A stretch of 64,000 nt of DNA, taken from positions 1,156,310 through 1,220,309 of the forward strand of contig NZ_BNBL01000001.1 in assembly GCF_014655595.1 (NCBI RefSeq). Reading direction: 5' to 3'. Position 1 is the first letter of the stretch. The number at the start of each line of letters is the position of its first letter. Under the pieces are notes generated by a model that had not been told where the DNA came from, did no database searches, and worked only from the letters and a program-made list of their open reading frames with translations. Of this stretch, positions 53,429-61,776 are shown one piece after another. Source of the stretch: Streptomyces griseocarneus (GTDB taxonomy: Bacteria; Actinomycetota; Actinomycetes; Streptomycetales; Streptomycetaceae). Position numbers and translations under genes: made by a program.

Positions 53429-53674
53429 GACGGTCTGAACCGGATCGCGGGGGACTACCTGTTCTCCAACGTCGGACGCACCAACATCCTCATGTACTCC
53501 CTCGTCGACCGGCTCTGGCGCAACGCCAAGAAAGCCGCCGGCATCACCAGGAAGATCACCCCGCACTGGCTCCGGCACTTCTTCGCCTTCGCCGGCCTGT
53601 CCAACGGCGTACCCGTCACCGACATGGCCGAATGGCTCGGCCACCGCGACCCCAAAATCACCCACCAGAACTGA
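53429..53674 (+). pseudogene. C-terminal relic of a tyrosine recombinase (integrase)
   Basis: The frame carries DYLFSNVGRTNILMYSLVDR, ITPHWLRHFFAF and VTDMAEWLGHRDPKITHQN, then a stop. HxLRH and the WLGHRDPKIT helix are the second catalytic cluster of XerC/D-type recombinases. The N-terminal part with the first Arg/Lys is absent, and the catalytic Tyr that should follow ITHQ-x-Y is lost. This is a dead fragment, likely of a past integrative element. Confidence 0.75.
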
Positions 53675-54047
53675 ACCGGCCCCCACAATCCCCCCAACGG
53701 TTGACAGACATCTACGAGTGGCTCGCCCGTGACACTGGCGGCAGGGTCTGCCGCAACCCGCTGCTCCAGCCGAGCACGGCTGCTCGAAGCGGGCCGCCGC
53801 ACGACGGGTGCTCGCTGTGGCCCTCCGCCGATCTCTGATACGGGCGGCCGCCCGGCCTCGTCGCACACGGCGGGGCTGGACGGGCGAAAGGTATGCCAAC
53901 CGGATGTGTCGTCCGCGCGTAGGGAAAGCGTCAATGCTTCTGGCGGATCCGATTGGAGGGCGCTTCCATAGCCGTCATGTGGGGCTTCGGCATGAGCCCG
54001 GAGCGATGCGAACCGTGCGATGAAGCAATGCTGGTGGGGGAGTTGTC
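53675..54047. other. Non-coding stretch between integrase relic and kdpF
   Basis: About 370 bases hold no gene I can support. The last 80 bases probably include the ancestral kdp promoter. Confidence 0.4.
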
Positions 54048-54137
54048 ATGAGTGCAGGACATGTCGTCGGACTGTTCGTCGCCGCCGCGCTGGTGGGTTA
54101 CCTCGTGCTCGCCGTCAAGTTCCCCGAGCGATTCTGA
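54048..54137 (+). CDS. kdpF: KdpF, small subunit of the Kdp K+ ATPase, isolated
   Basis: This is a 29-residue single-helix peptide, MSAGHVVGLFVAAALVGYLV ending LAVKFPERF. It matches the short KdpF protein that stabilises the KdpFABC potassium-pumping ATPase. GGGGGAG lies 5 bases before the ATG. In intact operons kdpA starts directly after; here the next sequence is a decayed permease on the other strand and kdpABC are absent. The gene is therefore stranded, although a full operon could exist elsewhere in the genome. Confidence 0.85.
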   Translation: MSAGHVVGLFVAAALVGYLVLAVKFPERF

Positions 54138-54195
54138 CGACGCGGCGCGGTGGCCGGCGCGACTGGGCCGGGCCTGATTCCGGCGTCCGGACGTG

Positions 54196-54661
54196 TCAGT
54201 CGCGCGAGCGGGCCTCTGTCGTGTTCTTGGCGGCGGGATGCGGGTGTCGTGGCGCTGGTTCGCCGCGTCGGACGGAACCCGGGGCGCGGCGGGCGGGGTG
54301 GTCGGCGCGGGCCGAGGACGTGAGCTGCAAGGGGACGCTGGTGACCATGACGCCGGGGGTGAAGAGCAGGCGGCTCTTGAGCCAGAGGGCGGACTCGTTG
54401 TGCAGCAGGTGTTCCCACCAGTGGCCGACGACGTATTCCGGGATGAAGACGCCGACCACGTCCCGGGGGCTCGTGCTGTGGATGGAGCGGATGTACTCCA
54501 CGACCGGGCGGGTGATTTCGCGGTAGGGGGAGTCGATGACCTTCAGGGGGACGTCGACGTCGAGGTCCTCCCATTGCCGTTGCAGCGCGTGCCTCCTCGC
54601 GGTCGACGGCGACGGTGAGCGCCATGAGGGTGTGCGCCAGCCGGACAGGGCGCTGCTCAGG
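54196..54661 (-). pseudogene. C-terminal remnant of an APC-family amino acid permease
   Basis: The frame ending at 54196 carries ITRPVVEYIRSIHSTSPRDV, VVGVFIPEYVVGHWWEHLLH and SRLLFTPGVMVTSVPLQL, the soluble tail typical of Streptomyces APC permeases. Upstream, HTLMALTVAVDREEA sits in a different frame from ALQRQWEDLDVDVPLKVIDS, so a frameshift separates them. All membrane helices are missing. It is a truncated, frameshifted relic facing kdpF. Confidence 0.65.
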
Positions 54662-54770
54662 CTGAGTTGCAGAGTTCCGCGCAGGGGCGTTCACGAGTGT
54701 GGCTGACCGGCGGCGCTGGGCAACAGCGGCACCACGTGCGGGCGCTGGGCTTACGCCGCGGTCTCTGCGT

Positions 54771-55664
54771 TCAGTTGCTGCGCTGCCGTGCGAGGAACTG
54801 AACGCCCATGTGATCGGTGTCGTCAGGAGATCCGCCCAGTCGGTGGACCAGGACCCACCTGCCGCCGGGGATGACGCCCGCAAAGACGGAGGCGCTGCGG
54901 GTTGCGCCGTTGTGCCAGGTCAGTTTGCCGGTCGTCTGCCACGTCGGAGCCGGAGTGCCGAGCTTACGGTCGACTAGCAGCCCGGTGAGCAGGTCAGCCG
55001 CGGCACGAGGGGTGGCCCACATACCGCCGGCAGGCAGGATCGCTCCGTCCATGGTCCACACGGCCCGTCGGCGACCCAGGAACCCGGTGGCGTGCGACTG
55101 CTGTTCGGCAGGCGGATGGGCCGTCACCTCGTAGATTCCCAGAGGCGCGAGGACATGCTTGCGGATCACCTCTTCGAAGGACAGCTTCGCAGCGGCTGAC
55201 AGTGCCGCGCCGAGCACCGCGTATCCGAGGTTGGAGTACTCCTGGGCCTCACCGGCCGGTGTGACGACGATCCGGTCGAGGCGGCCCAGCAGCCCCCGCA
55301 GGGCATCCTCGTCGAAGGAACGGTACGGGTCCCTACGGGGCAGGCCCGGCGGCAGCCGGGGCAGCCCGGAGGTGTGGTCCACCAGATGCTGCAGGGTGAC
55401 ACCGGTTCCTGGCGATGCCTTGAGCCAGCGCTCCACCGGGTCACTGGTGGCGACCACACCGGCCTCCGCCATGCGCATGAGAGCGGTACCGGTGAGGACC
55501 TTGGTGAGCGAGCCGATCTCGACGAAGAGATCCGGGCTGTGACCGTGAATGGCACGGGGTGGAGCGTCGCTGCTGAGGACACATGTTGGCGTCCGGGACA
55601 CGGTTGGGGTCCTTCGTTCGTGGCGGATCCGATGCGGGCGGGATGCCCGAGCCGGACTGGTCAT
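54771..55664 (-). CDS. Serine hydrolase of the beta-lactamase/PBP4 family
   Basis: This is a 297-residue protein. The nucleophile motif SLTK is at 52-55 (VEIGSLTKVLTGTAL), HTSGLPRLP lies near 117, and the YxN motif is in QEYSNLGYAVLGA near 143. A late HRLGG stands where class C enzymes have KTG/HTG. These hydrolases include esterases, D-aminopeptidases and peptidases. No convincing signal peptide is present; the N-terminal 40 residues are arginine-rich and the true start may be further in. Confidence 0.85.
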   Translation of the reverse strand: MTSPARASRPHRIRHERRTPTVSRTPTCVLSSDAPPRAIHGHSPDLFVEIGSLTKVLTGTALMRMAEAGVVATSDPVERWLKASPGTGVTLQHLVDHTSGLPRLPPGLPRRDPYRSFDEDALRGLLGRLDRIVVTPAGEAQEYSNLGYAVLGAALSAAAKLSFEEVIRKHVLAPLGIYEVTAHPPAEQQSHATGFLGRRRAVWTMDGAILPAGGMWATPRAAADLLTGLLVDRKLGTPAPTWQTTGKLTWHNGATRSASVFAGVIPGGRWVLVHRLGGSPDDTDHMGVQFLARQRSN

Positions 55665-55691
55665 GTGGGATCCGTGACGCAGGTGGGGCCC

Positions 55692-56099
55692 TTATGTACG
55701 TCTCCTCGGCACAGCGCATGCCGCGGTTCCGGATGGCATGCGATACCGGTTGCGTGCAACCCATCGGTAGATGACGCGGGCGCCGATACGAAGGATTGGC
55801 AGGCGGACGACAGCCCCTGCGAGCCGATATCTGCGGGCGGGCGAGTTCCCGACGAACGCGGCCAGCGCCTCAGCTCCGCTGGCCAGTACCTGCCCGTCCA
55901 GAAACAGTAAGACTTCCCTGTCGAGCCGGTCTTGGTACTGCCTGAGGGTCTCCTCCGGCAGTGACTGCCAGGGGACAGCCTTCATGGCTGGCCGAGCGGA
56001 AGCAGAGATCCGGTCGATCGCCGTCTGGCAGAAGCCACAGTCCCCGTCGAATGCCAACACGGGTGTGCTGCAAGCGGTTGTCGCTCCTGGATCACTCAT
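55692..56099 (-). CDS. DCC-family thiol-disulphide oxidoreductase-like protein
   Basis: This 135-residue protein carries the family signature FDGDCGFCQTAIDRI (about 17-31), whose Asp-x-Cys-x-x-Cys motif gives the DCC name. It also has the conserved RIGARVIYRWVARNRYRMP tail. Members have a thioredoxin-like fold and are presumed redox proteins. It is complete, and the IS5-family element is inserted 44 bases upstream of its start codon, where it may have displaced the promoter. Confidence 0.88.
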   Translation of the reverse strand: MSDPGATTACSTPVLAFDGDCGFCQTAIDRISASARPAMKAVPWQSLPEETLRQYQDRLDREVLLFLDGQVLASGAEALAAFVGNSPARRYRLAGAVVRLPILRIGARVIYRWVARNRYRMPSGTAACAVPRRRT

Positions 56100-56143
56100 T
56101 TCCCTCCCTTTCCTCCCAGAGTCTCACTACAGGTTCACAACGC

Positions 56144-57010
56144 CTAACACAATGAGTTGATCTGTCTGTGGGTGATGAGGCAGCAGGCAAGGCGGAGGAA
56201 CGCTTCGTGGATGTCGGCACATCGTTCCCAGCGGATGCGGAGTCTGCGGAAGCCGTGCAGCCAGGCGAAGGTCCGTTCCACCACCCACCGGTAAGTGCCC
56301 AGTCCGGTCCCGTGCCGGGTGCCGCGACGGGCGATGGCCGGCACGATGCCTCGAGTGCGGACCTGGCCGCGGTAGATGTCGTGGTCGTAGCCGCGGTCGG
56401 CGAAGAGTGAGTCGGGTCTACGGCGGGGACGGCCGACGCGTCCCCGGACCAGCGGGATTGCGTCCAGCAGCGGCAGGAACTGGGTGACGTCGTTTCGGTT
56501 GCCGCCTGGTCAGCAGGACGGCGAGCGGGGTGCCGTGGCCGTCGGTGATGAGATGGTGCTTGGAACCGGCCCGGCCCCGGTCGACCGGCGACGGGCCCGT
56601 GTGCTGCCCCCTTTTAGGGCCCTGACGTGGGAGGAATCGACCACGCAGCGCGACCAGTCCAGCCGTGATGCGGCGTTGAGCTCAGCGAGCAGGACCTCGT
56701 GCAGCCTCTGCCAGACGCCGGCCTCGTTCCAGTCCCGCAGTCGGCGCCAGCACGTCATGCCCGAGCCGAAACCAAGCTCCCTCGGTAGGTATTCCCACTG
56801 GATGCCGGTGTGCAGCACGTACAGGATCCCGCACAGCACCTCCCGGTCCGGCAACGGCCTGCGGCCCGGATAACGAAAGCGCCGCTCGCGCTGCGGCAGC
56901 AGCGGCTCCAGGCGATCCCATAGCTCATCCGACACGATCCACGGCGACGTCCCCACACCGGAGCGAACGCTCAACTCCCACTCCGGACACGGCCACCAGG
57001 ACCCATCCAC
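56144..57010 (-). pseudogene. IS5-family transposase, frameshifted
   Basis: The first part (from 57010) carries WIVSDELWDRLEPLLPQRER and MTCWRRLRDWNEAGVWQRL with VDSSHVRALKGG. At AAAAGGGGG (about 56611-56619) a -1 shift, as used by this group to join orfA and orfB, gives RAGSKHHLITDGHGTPLAVL. An extra base near 56510 then throws the frame back to the first, where GGNRNDVTQF, a RGYD-type segment and VVERTFAWLHGFRRLRIRWE (the D-E part) follow to the stop. The first shift is plausibly programmed; the second looks like a mutation or sequencing error. Confidence 0.75.
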
Positions 57011-57023
57011 CTCATTGTGTTAG
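56144..57023 (-). mobile_element. IS5-family insertion sequence (IS427-like size)
   Basis: This roughly 880-base element is bounded by inverted repeats CTAACACAATGAG (56144-56156) and CTCATTGTGTTAG (57011-57023). It encodes one transposase region on the minus strand. The flanks ACAACGC and CCGTTGTTAG do not show a clear long target duplication. Exact ends could differ by a few bases. Confidence 0.8.
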
Positions 57024-57236
57024 CCGTTGTTAGTGCTGGTCCCAGCACCAGGACGGAGCAAAGGAGAGCTGATGAACCCGCACACCCGCTACACCAGCAC
57101 GGCTGGCCGGCACCCCGCGCGCGACACCGACCGCCAATGCACCCTGGCGCAGACCAGCGCGGCACGTACGTATGCTCACCGTATCCATGCAGGCCACGGC
57201 GCCCAGAGCCGCGGCCTACAGACCGAAGGGACACCC

Positions 57237-57476
57237 GTGGCGAAGCCGTCACTGCGCGCCTACCTCGATGACTATGCGGCCGGCAGGATCGGCCGGGAGG
57301 AGATGCTCGCAACCGTGGCCGCATGGGAGCTCGAAGAGCGCGAGTGGGACCTCGCGCACACCATGCCCGACCACCAGGACAACACCGCAGAGGTGATCTC
57401 CGGCGCCGTCCTGAACGACCGGATCACCGAAGACGACTACCGCGAAATCTGGCGCCGCCGCGGCCAGATAATCTGA
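57237..57476 (+). CDS. Small acidic protein of unknown function
   Basis: This 79-residue protein starts at GTG 57237 with GAAGGG 6 bases upstream: VAKPSLRAYLDDYAAGRIGR and EEMLATVAAWELEEREWDLA. The sequence ends in DRITEDDYREIWRRRGQII. The charge pattern and position next to a mobile element suggest an antitoxin-like or element-borne protein, but no family is recognised. The frame is open back to ATG 57072, which has a strong AAAGGAG; that longer form (134 residues) cannot be excluded. Confidence 0.55.
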   Translation: MAKPSLRAYLDDYAAGRIGREEMLATVAAWELEEREWDLAHTMPDHQDNTAEVISGAVLNDRITEDDYREIWRRRGQII

Positions 57477-57899
57477 CTCGCTGGAAACGATCTTCAGTCG
57501 GAGGGTGGGGCAACAGGTGGATGTGCTGCGCGAGGAATACCGCGAATCTACCAGCACCTTCAAACCCGCTTCACCACTGGGGATCTCGCCCCGGCGCCGG
57601 TGATACCTTCCGCACAGTTCGACTGAGCGCCCTCGGTCGTGCGATGAAAGTGATCACTCGTCTGTCCAGCACCGACCCGAAGGCCGCTGCTGGCCACACC
57701 CTTGCTCTGGCCCGGGCATGCAGCACCCTGCTCAAGTTCTACCCCGAGGCCCCGTGATTCCCTCGGAGCGGCGGGCGAGACCGTGGAGAATGCCGCCGTG
57801 TTCTGAACGGGTGATCGTCGTGTTCAATGGAGAAGTGTTCCGCTCCGAGCCTTGTGTCAAGAAACAGCAAAGGCATGACAACGTTGCAGGTCGCGAAGA
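57477..57899. other. Region between the small gene and the CRISPR array, including the leader
   Basis: No intact gene is seen. Short frames (VDVLREEYRE, then a shifted YQHLQTRFTTGDLAP, and MKVITRLSSTDPKAAAG) look like pieces of decayed coding sequence. The last 120 bases before the first repeat are AT-richer and occupy the leader position for the array, given that repeats decay at the opposite end. Confidence 0.4.
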
Positions 57900-58355
57900 G
57901 TGCTCTCCGCGCAGGCGGAGGTGAGTCGAACGACGCCAAGTACGCGAGGGCGCGTGAGCAGTGCTCTCCGCGCAGGCGGAGGTGAGTCGCCGTCGCGCGG
58001 GCGGGGAACTGGCTCGCCGACGTGCTCTCCGCGCAGGCGGGGGTGAGCTAGCACAGCAGACCATGACCGAGGACCTGTACGAGTGCTCTCCGCGCAGGCG
58101 GAGGTGAGCCAGTGCAGGTGGTGGCCCGTGTCGGGGCCCCACGGTGCTCTCCGCGCAGGCGGAGGTGAGCCGCCCTGACGCTCGGACTGCCAGCCCGAGT
58201 AAATGTGAGCTCCGCGCAGGCAGAGGTGAGCCGCGGCGGCGCCAGTTGTCGACGGCGGCCCGGCCGTGAGCTCTGCGCGGGCGGAGGTGAGCCGGGCGAG
58301 ATGGCTCAGGCGCTCCACGATTCGAAGTGAACTCCGCGCAGGCGGAGGTGAGCAG
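57900..58355 (+). CRISPR. Type I-E-like CRISPR array, 8 repeats and 7 spacers
   Basis: Repeats of about 29 bases begin GTGCTCTCCGCGCAGGCGGA and end GGTGAGTCG or GGTGAGCCG. They start at 57900, 57961, 58022, 58083, 58144, 58205, 58266 and 58327, an exact 61-base period with 32-base spacers. The CTCCGC/GCGGAG arms and GTG...CCG ends match the I-E repeat class in the plus orientation. The last three repeats deviate (GTGAGCTCC, GTGAGCTCT, GTGAACTCC), marking the trailer end on the right. No cas gene is visible within the window. Confidence 0.97.
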
Positions 58356-58415
58356 CGAGCGCTGGAGCAGCGAATCGTTGTAGAGGCCGCGACCGTTCCC
58401 CCTGGGAGCCAGGGT

Positions 58416-59003
58416 CTAGCCAACCGAGCTGGGGGCTGCGGCCCTCCGTACGGTTTGGTATACCTCGCTGTGGTCGCCGGTGATGGTGGCGAGCATAGGC
58501 AGCAGCTCGGTGGCAAGTGAACGCCGCTCAGCCGAGTCGGTGACGCCCCTCCAGTGCTGCACTGCCCGATCTGCCGAGGCCCGGGTGATCTCGTGCGCGG
58601 CGCCCCACACCTGCATCTGCAGGCCGGTGGTGTGCAGGTACCAGCGGGCGGCCACTGCCGGCTGGTCCATCAGGTGAGCGATCCACCCGCGCAGCTCCCG
58701 AACTTGGACCGTGTAGGAGTGCGAGGCTCCGTACAAGGCGGTGAACTCCTCATCCAGCTTCTCTGCCTCGAGGTTCGCCGAGGCGAGGCGCTGCGCGTCG
58801 ACGGGCGGCGCGAATGCGGCGGTGACCGCCGTGATGCGCTGCTGGTACTCCGCAGGCGGCGCGGGAATCTCCCCCTGCGATTTTGCCTCTGGTAGCGGAG
58901 TTACGGCAGCCGGTGCTGCCAGCCCGGTCGTTGCGTTGGTCTGTTGCCAGAAGTGGGGCGTCACGACGCCCCATGGGGCGTACAGAGTGTGGTCAGGGCT
59001 CAT
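58416..59003 (-). CDS. Hypothetical protein of the conjugation module
   Basis: This 195-residue protein has no signal peptide or membrane helix. A Pro/Ala-rich N-terminal 55 residues precede a helical domain (YQQRITAVTAAFAPPVDAQR, then LMDQPAVAARWYLHTTGLQM). The family is unknown. It lies 12 bases after the cell-wall hydrolase gene on the same strand, so it is probably part of the same transfer operon. Confidence 0.65.
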   Translation of the reverse strand: MSPDHTLYAPWGVVTPHFWQQTNATTGLAAPAAVTPLPEAKSQGEIPAPPAEYQQRITAVTAAFAPPVDAQRLASANLEAEKLDEEFTALYGASHSYTVQVRELRGWIAHLMDQPAVAARWYLHTTGLQMQVWGAAHEITRASADRAVQHWRGVTDSAERRSLATELLPMLATITGDHSEVYQTVRRAAAPSSVG

Positions 59004-59015
59004 GATGCTCCGGGC

Positions 59016-60089
59016 CTACTGGGGAACGATGCGGCGGACGGCGACGACGCGGGTGATGGGGCTGCTGCTGTTGCGCCAGCTGCTGTAGGGGATGATGCGG
59101 GTTTGCACGCCCGTGCGGGGTGCCTCGATGACCAGGCCGCTGCCGATGTACATCCCGACGTGGCCGGGGGAGGATGCGGAGCCGTCCGAGCCGGGCGTGA
59201 AGACCAGGTCGCCGGCCATCGGTGCGTCCATGCTGACTTCCTGGCCTTCGTTGACCTGCGTGTAGGTGGTGCGGCTGATCGTTACTCCGGCGGCTCGGTA
59301 GGCCTGCTGCATGAGGGAGGAGCAGTCGCACCAGTGGGCGGGGTCCGAGCCGAGGGCGTTGGTGCAGTCACCGCCGAGGTGGTACCAGCCGCCCTTTTGG
59401 TAGAGGGCCCAGGCGACGGCGGAGCGTACCTGCTGGGGAGCGCTGGCCGGTATGGAGAAGCCGGCCGGCAGCTCCACCGGTCCGCTCGGTCCGGCGGGCG
59501 CGGTGTACTTTTTGGCGCTGGCCATGATGGCCTGCACGTAGCTCGAGGTTTGCCCGTTGGCGAACGACGGCGGAGGAACGCCTTTGAACCGCTGCACTGC
59601 TCCCCACCCGGCGTTGTATCCGGCCAGGGCCAGTTCAATGGGGTCGCCTGGGTAGCCGGACTTTTTCGCGTCTTTGAGCAAGTCACACATGTACTTGCCC
59701 TGTGCGGTGATCGCGTCAGGCGGGTCGTAGGGGTCGGCGGTGCCGTTGCCGTTGGCGTCGACGGCGTAGCTTTGCCAGGTGCTCGGGATGAACTGGGCGA
59801 TGCCGTGGGCATCGGCGCCGGAGCGCGCGTTGGGGTTGAAGTTGCTCTCGGCTTCGAGCTGGGCGGCGAGGACCGCGGCGGGCAGCCCGGGACAGGCGCC
59901 GGCGGCCTTCTCGATCCACGGCGCGTACTGGGGTGGTACGGAGCCCGCCTTCAGGCCGCCGCCGATGGCCCCGGTGTTGGGATTGGCGGAGGCCTCGCCC
60001 GAGGTGCTGGTCTGGATGGTCACCCCGGCTATGAGCACGAAGAGCGAAGCGCACCCCGCCCCCGCGCCTATCAGCACTTTCTTCGCCAC
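59016..60089 (-). CDS. SLT + NlpC/P60 cell-wall hydrolase of a conjugation system
   Basis: This is a 357-residue protein. An N-terminal membrane anchor or signal (VLIGAGAGCASLFVLIAGVT) comes first. A lytic transglycosylase domain follows (about 55-190; AAQLEAESNFNPNARSGADA with the catalytic Glu, GIAQFIPSTW, LALAGYNAG). The NlpC/P60 peptidase (about 215-355) has Cys in DCSSLMQQAYRAAGV and His in PGHVGMYIG. Two-domain hydrolases of this kind (VirB1/TcpG-like) open peptidoglycan for type IV secretion in Gram-positive conjugative elements. Confidence 0.92.
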   Translation of the reverse strand: MAKKVLIGAGAGCASLFVLIAGVTIQTSTSGEASANPNTGAIGGGLKAGSVPPQYAPWIEKAAGACPGLPAAVLAAQLEAESNFNPNARSGADAHGIAQFIPSTWQSYAVDANGNGTADPYDPPDAITAQGKYMCDLLKDAKKSGYPGDPIELALAGYNAGWGAVQRFKGVPPPSFANGQTSSYVQAIMASAKKYTAPAGPSGPVELPAGFSIPASAPQQVRSAVAWALYQKGGWYHLGGDCTNALGSDPAHWCDCSSLMQQAYRAAGVTISRTTYTQVNEGQEVSMDAPMAGDLVFTPGSDGSASSPGHVGMYIGSGLVIEAPRTGVQTRIIPYSSWRNSSSPITRVVAVRRIVPQ

Positions 60090-60134
60090 TCAGTCCCCCC
60101 GTTGCTCTGCTTCCTCCTTTGCGTTGCCCCCCGG

Positions 60135-60386
60135 CTACTGATGTGCTTCGACCCCCATCGCCTGCTCCAGTGCCCGCCGGTGGTAGCGCCATGTACGACC
60201 TGCCTTGAGCGACGGCAGGAGGCCTGCGCGGGTCATCCGCATCACCAGCTGGTAGTCCAGCCGTAAATACTCCGCGGTCTCTTTGGCTGTGAGAACTTCC
60301 GGCCAAGCCTGCGACGAGCCTGCCGTATCCGACCGCTCGGTCTCCTCTTGGGGGGTCCTGCGGTCATCGGGGCCAGTAGGTGCCAT
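60135..60386 (-). CDS. Excisionase-like helix-turn-helix protein
   Basis: This 83-residue protein has a C-terminal MerR/excisionase-type winged HTH: VLTAKETAEYLRLDYQLVMR, MTRAGLLPSLKAGRTWRYHR. The N-terminus of about 27 residues is disordered. ATG 60386 has GGGAGG upstream; a longer frame to 60560 is less likely. It precedes the wall hydrolase gene by 45 bases. It could act in element excision or in control of the transfer genes. Confidence 0.8.
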   Translation of the reverse strand: MAPTGPDDRRTPQEETERSDTAGSSQAWPEVLTAKETAEYLRLDYQLVMRMTRAGLLPSLKAGRTWRYHRRALEQAMGVEAHQ

Positions 60387-60577
60387 CAGTGACCTCCCGT
60401 CCGTTCGTGTCGCTCCGTGACTGATCACGAACCGTAGCAAGTCATTGGTGAAACCACAGCAGTCACCAGCGATCAGCAACCGACATGGACAGACCCCCAG
60501 GCCTCTTGCTAAACATGCCCTTTGATCAACGTGCAGTGAGTGCGCGACGACAAGGCGCACTGGGGGGCGGGTCTTAG

Positions 60578-61495
60578 ATGGCCAAGGCGGTATCTCGGCT
60601 CGAGGAACTCATACCGCACTCCCGGTTTCTGATGCCCGTTATGGGGGCGATTGGTGGTAGTGGTCGCTCCGTAGTCGCCGGGCTGCTGGCAGACGCCTTC
60701 GCCGCCAGCGGCGAAACGGTCCTCCTCGACCTCGCCCCCCGCTTGACGTCCCCCTGGCCCAGGTGGACGCCGGGTACGACGGGAGGCCTCGCCGCCCTCC
60801 CGCCCGACCAGCCCGCCAGCCGAAGCCAGGCACGCGCCGCCGCCGCGACAGCCGCCTCCTCCGGCGGCCTAGCCGCGTGGCAGGTGCTGACCGATCACCT
60901 GCCATGGCACGCACCGCCGCTGGTACTGCCCGATGAACCTGAAGCATGGGAGCAGCTCGCCGCCATCGGCGGCTGGCAGGCCGTCGTCATCGACACCCCA
61001 CACCCGTTCACCCACGACGTCATGACCGCCCACCACACCGGAATCGCCGGGCTCAGCGCCCGCTGGTGCTCCCTGCCGTGCGCCGTCCCCGTGCTGTGCG
61101 CCGCTGCCACCGGCGACGGAATCGCTGAGTTGCAGACCGCCGTGCTGGCGGCCGAGGCGGCAGGCCTTCCGCTCGCACGCATCGTGGTGGCTCTCGTGGC
61201 CATTGGTGATGGACGACTGCCCGCTCCGGTCAAGGCCGGCGCCACCATGCTCCAGCCCAAGGTCGGCGCGATCATCCACGTGCCGTACGACGAGCGGATC
61301 CGCTCACACGGCCTCAGCAACGCAGCTCGCCTCAAGCCCCGAACCCTGGCGGCCGGGCGCGAGCTGGCGGAGGCCGCCCTGTCATCGGCGCATGCGTCCT
61401 GGGGCCAGACGCTCCCGCATGCCGCCGTCCCCGCCGCCTACACGGAAGGAACCACGTACCGTGGCCTCGCACACGTCGCTGATCACCCTCGCTGA
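60578..61495 (+). CDS. ParA/MinD-like P-loop protein of the conjugation module
   Basis: This 305-residue protein has a deviant Walker A at about 23-34 (MGAIGGSGRSVVAG) with Arg in place of the usual Lys before Ser. An AVVIDTPHPF strand (Walker B region) and PVLCAAATGDGIAELQTAVL follow. The overall layout is SIMIBI/ParA-like, as in proteins encoded before the type IV secretion genes of actinobacterial elements. ATP use is uncertain because of the Arg. It is divergent from the excisionase-like gene, and its end overlaps the next gene by 35 bases. Confidence 0.7.
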   Translation: MAKAVSRLEELIPHSRFLMPVMGAIGGSGRSVVAGLLADAFAASGETVLLDLAPRLTSPWPRWTPGTTGGLAALPPDQPASRSQARAAAATAASSGGLAAWQVLTDHLPWHAPPLVLPDEPEAWEQLAAIGGWQAVVIDTPHPFTHDVMTAHHTGIAGLSARWCSLPCAVPVLCAAATGDGIAELQTAVLAAEAAGLPLARIVVALVAIGDGRLPAPVKAGATMLQPKVGAIIHVPYDERIRSHGLSNAARLKPRTLAAGRELAEAALSSAHASWGQTLPHAAVPAAYTEGTTYRGLAHVADHPR

Positions 61496-61772
61496 CGGCG
61501 ATCCGCTCACGCCCAAAAAGCCGAAGGACCTGCCGGGAAACCTCGGAACCAGCACCGACACCCTCATCGGCTGGTCCCTGACCGGAGCTCTCATCGCCGC
61601 CGTGCTGGGCTTCCTCTTCGGCTGCGCGCTGCTGGCGGTGGGCTACAACTCCGAGCGCCCCGACATGGCCGCACGAGGTAAGAAGTCCATCCTCTGGTCA
61701 CTCATCGCCGCCGCGGGCGTCGGAACGGTGTTTGGCATGGTCAAGGCATTCTTCAACCTTGGGCAGGGCTGA
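61461..61772 (+). CDS. Small two-helix membrane protein, pilin/VirB2-like position
   Basis: This is a 103-residue protein from GTG 61461, with GGAAGGA 10 bases upstream. Two hydrophobic helices (about 34-58, GWSLTGALIAAVLGFLFGCA, and 72-95, ILWSLIAAAGVGTVFGMVKA) flank a short basic loop. The size and topology match the VirB2/TrbC-like small subunits placed early in type IV secretion operons, but no sequence signature proves it. Confidence 0.65.
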   Translation: MASHTSLITLADGDPLTPKKPKDLPGNLGTSTDTLIGWSLTGALIAAVLGFLFGCALLAVGYNSERPDMAARGKKSILWSLIAAAGVGTVFGMVKAFFNLGQG

Positions 61773-61776
61773 GCTG

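Noticed and set aside
54098..54883. 261-codon minus-strand frame over the kdpF/permease area
   Set aside because: It mixes a permease fragment with shadow sequence; permease motifs lie in two different frames.
57527..57757. Short frames with VDVLREEYRE and MKVITRLSST as genes
   Set aside because: They need frameshifts to connect and have no recognisable family; treated as decayed DNA.
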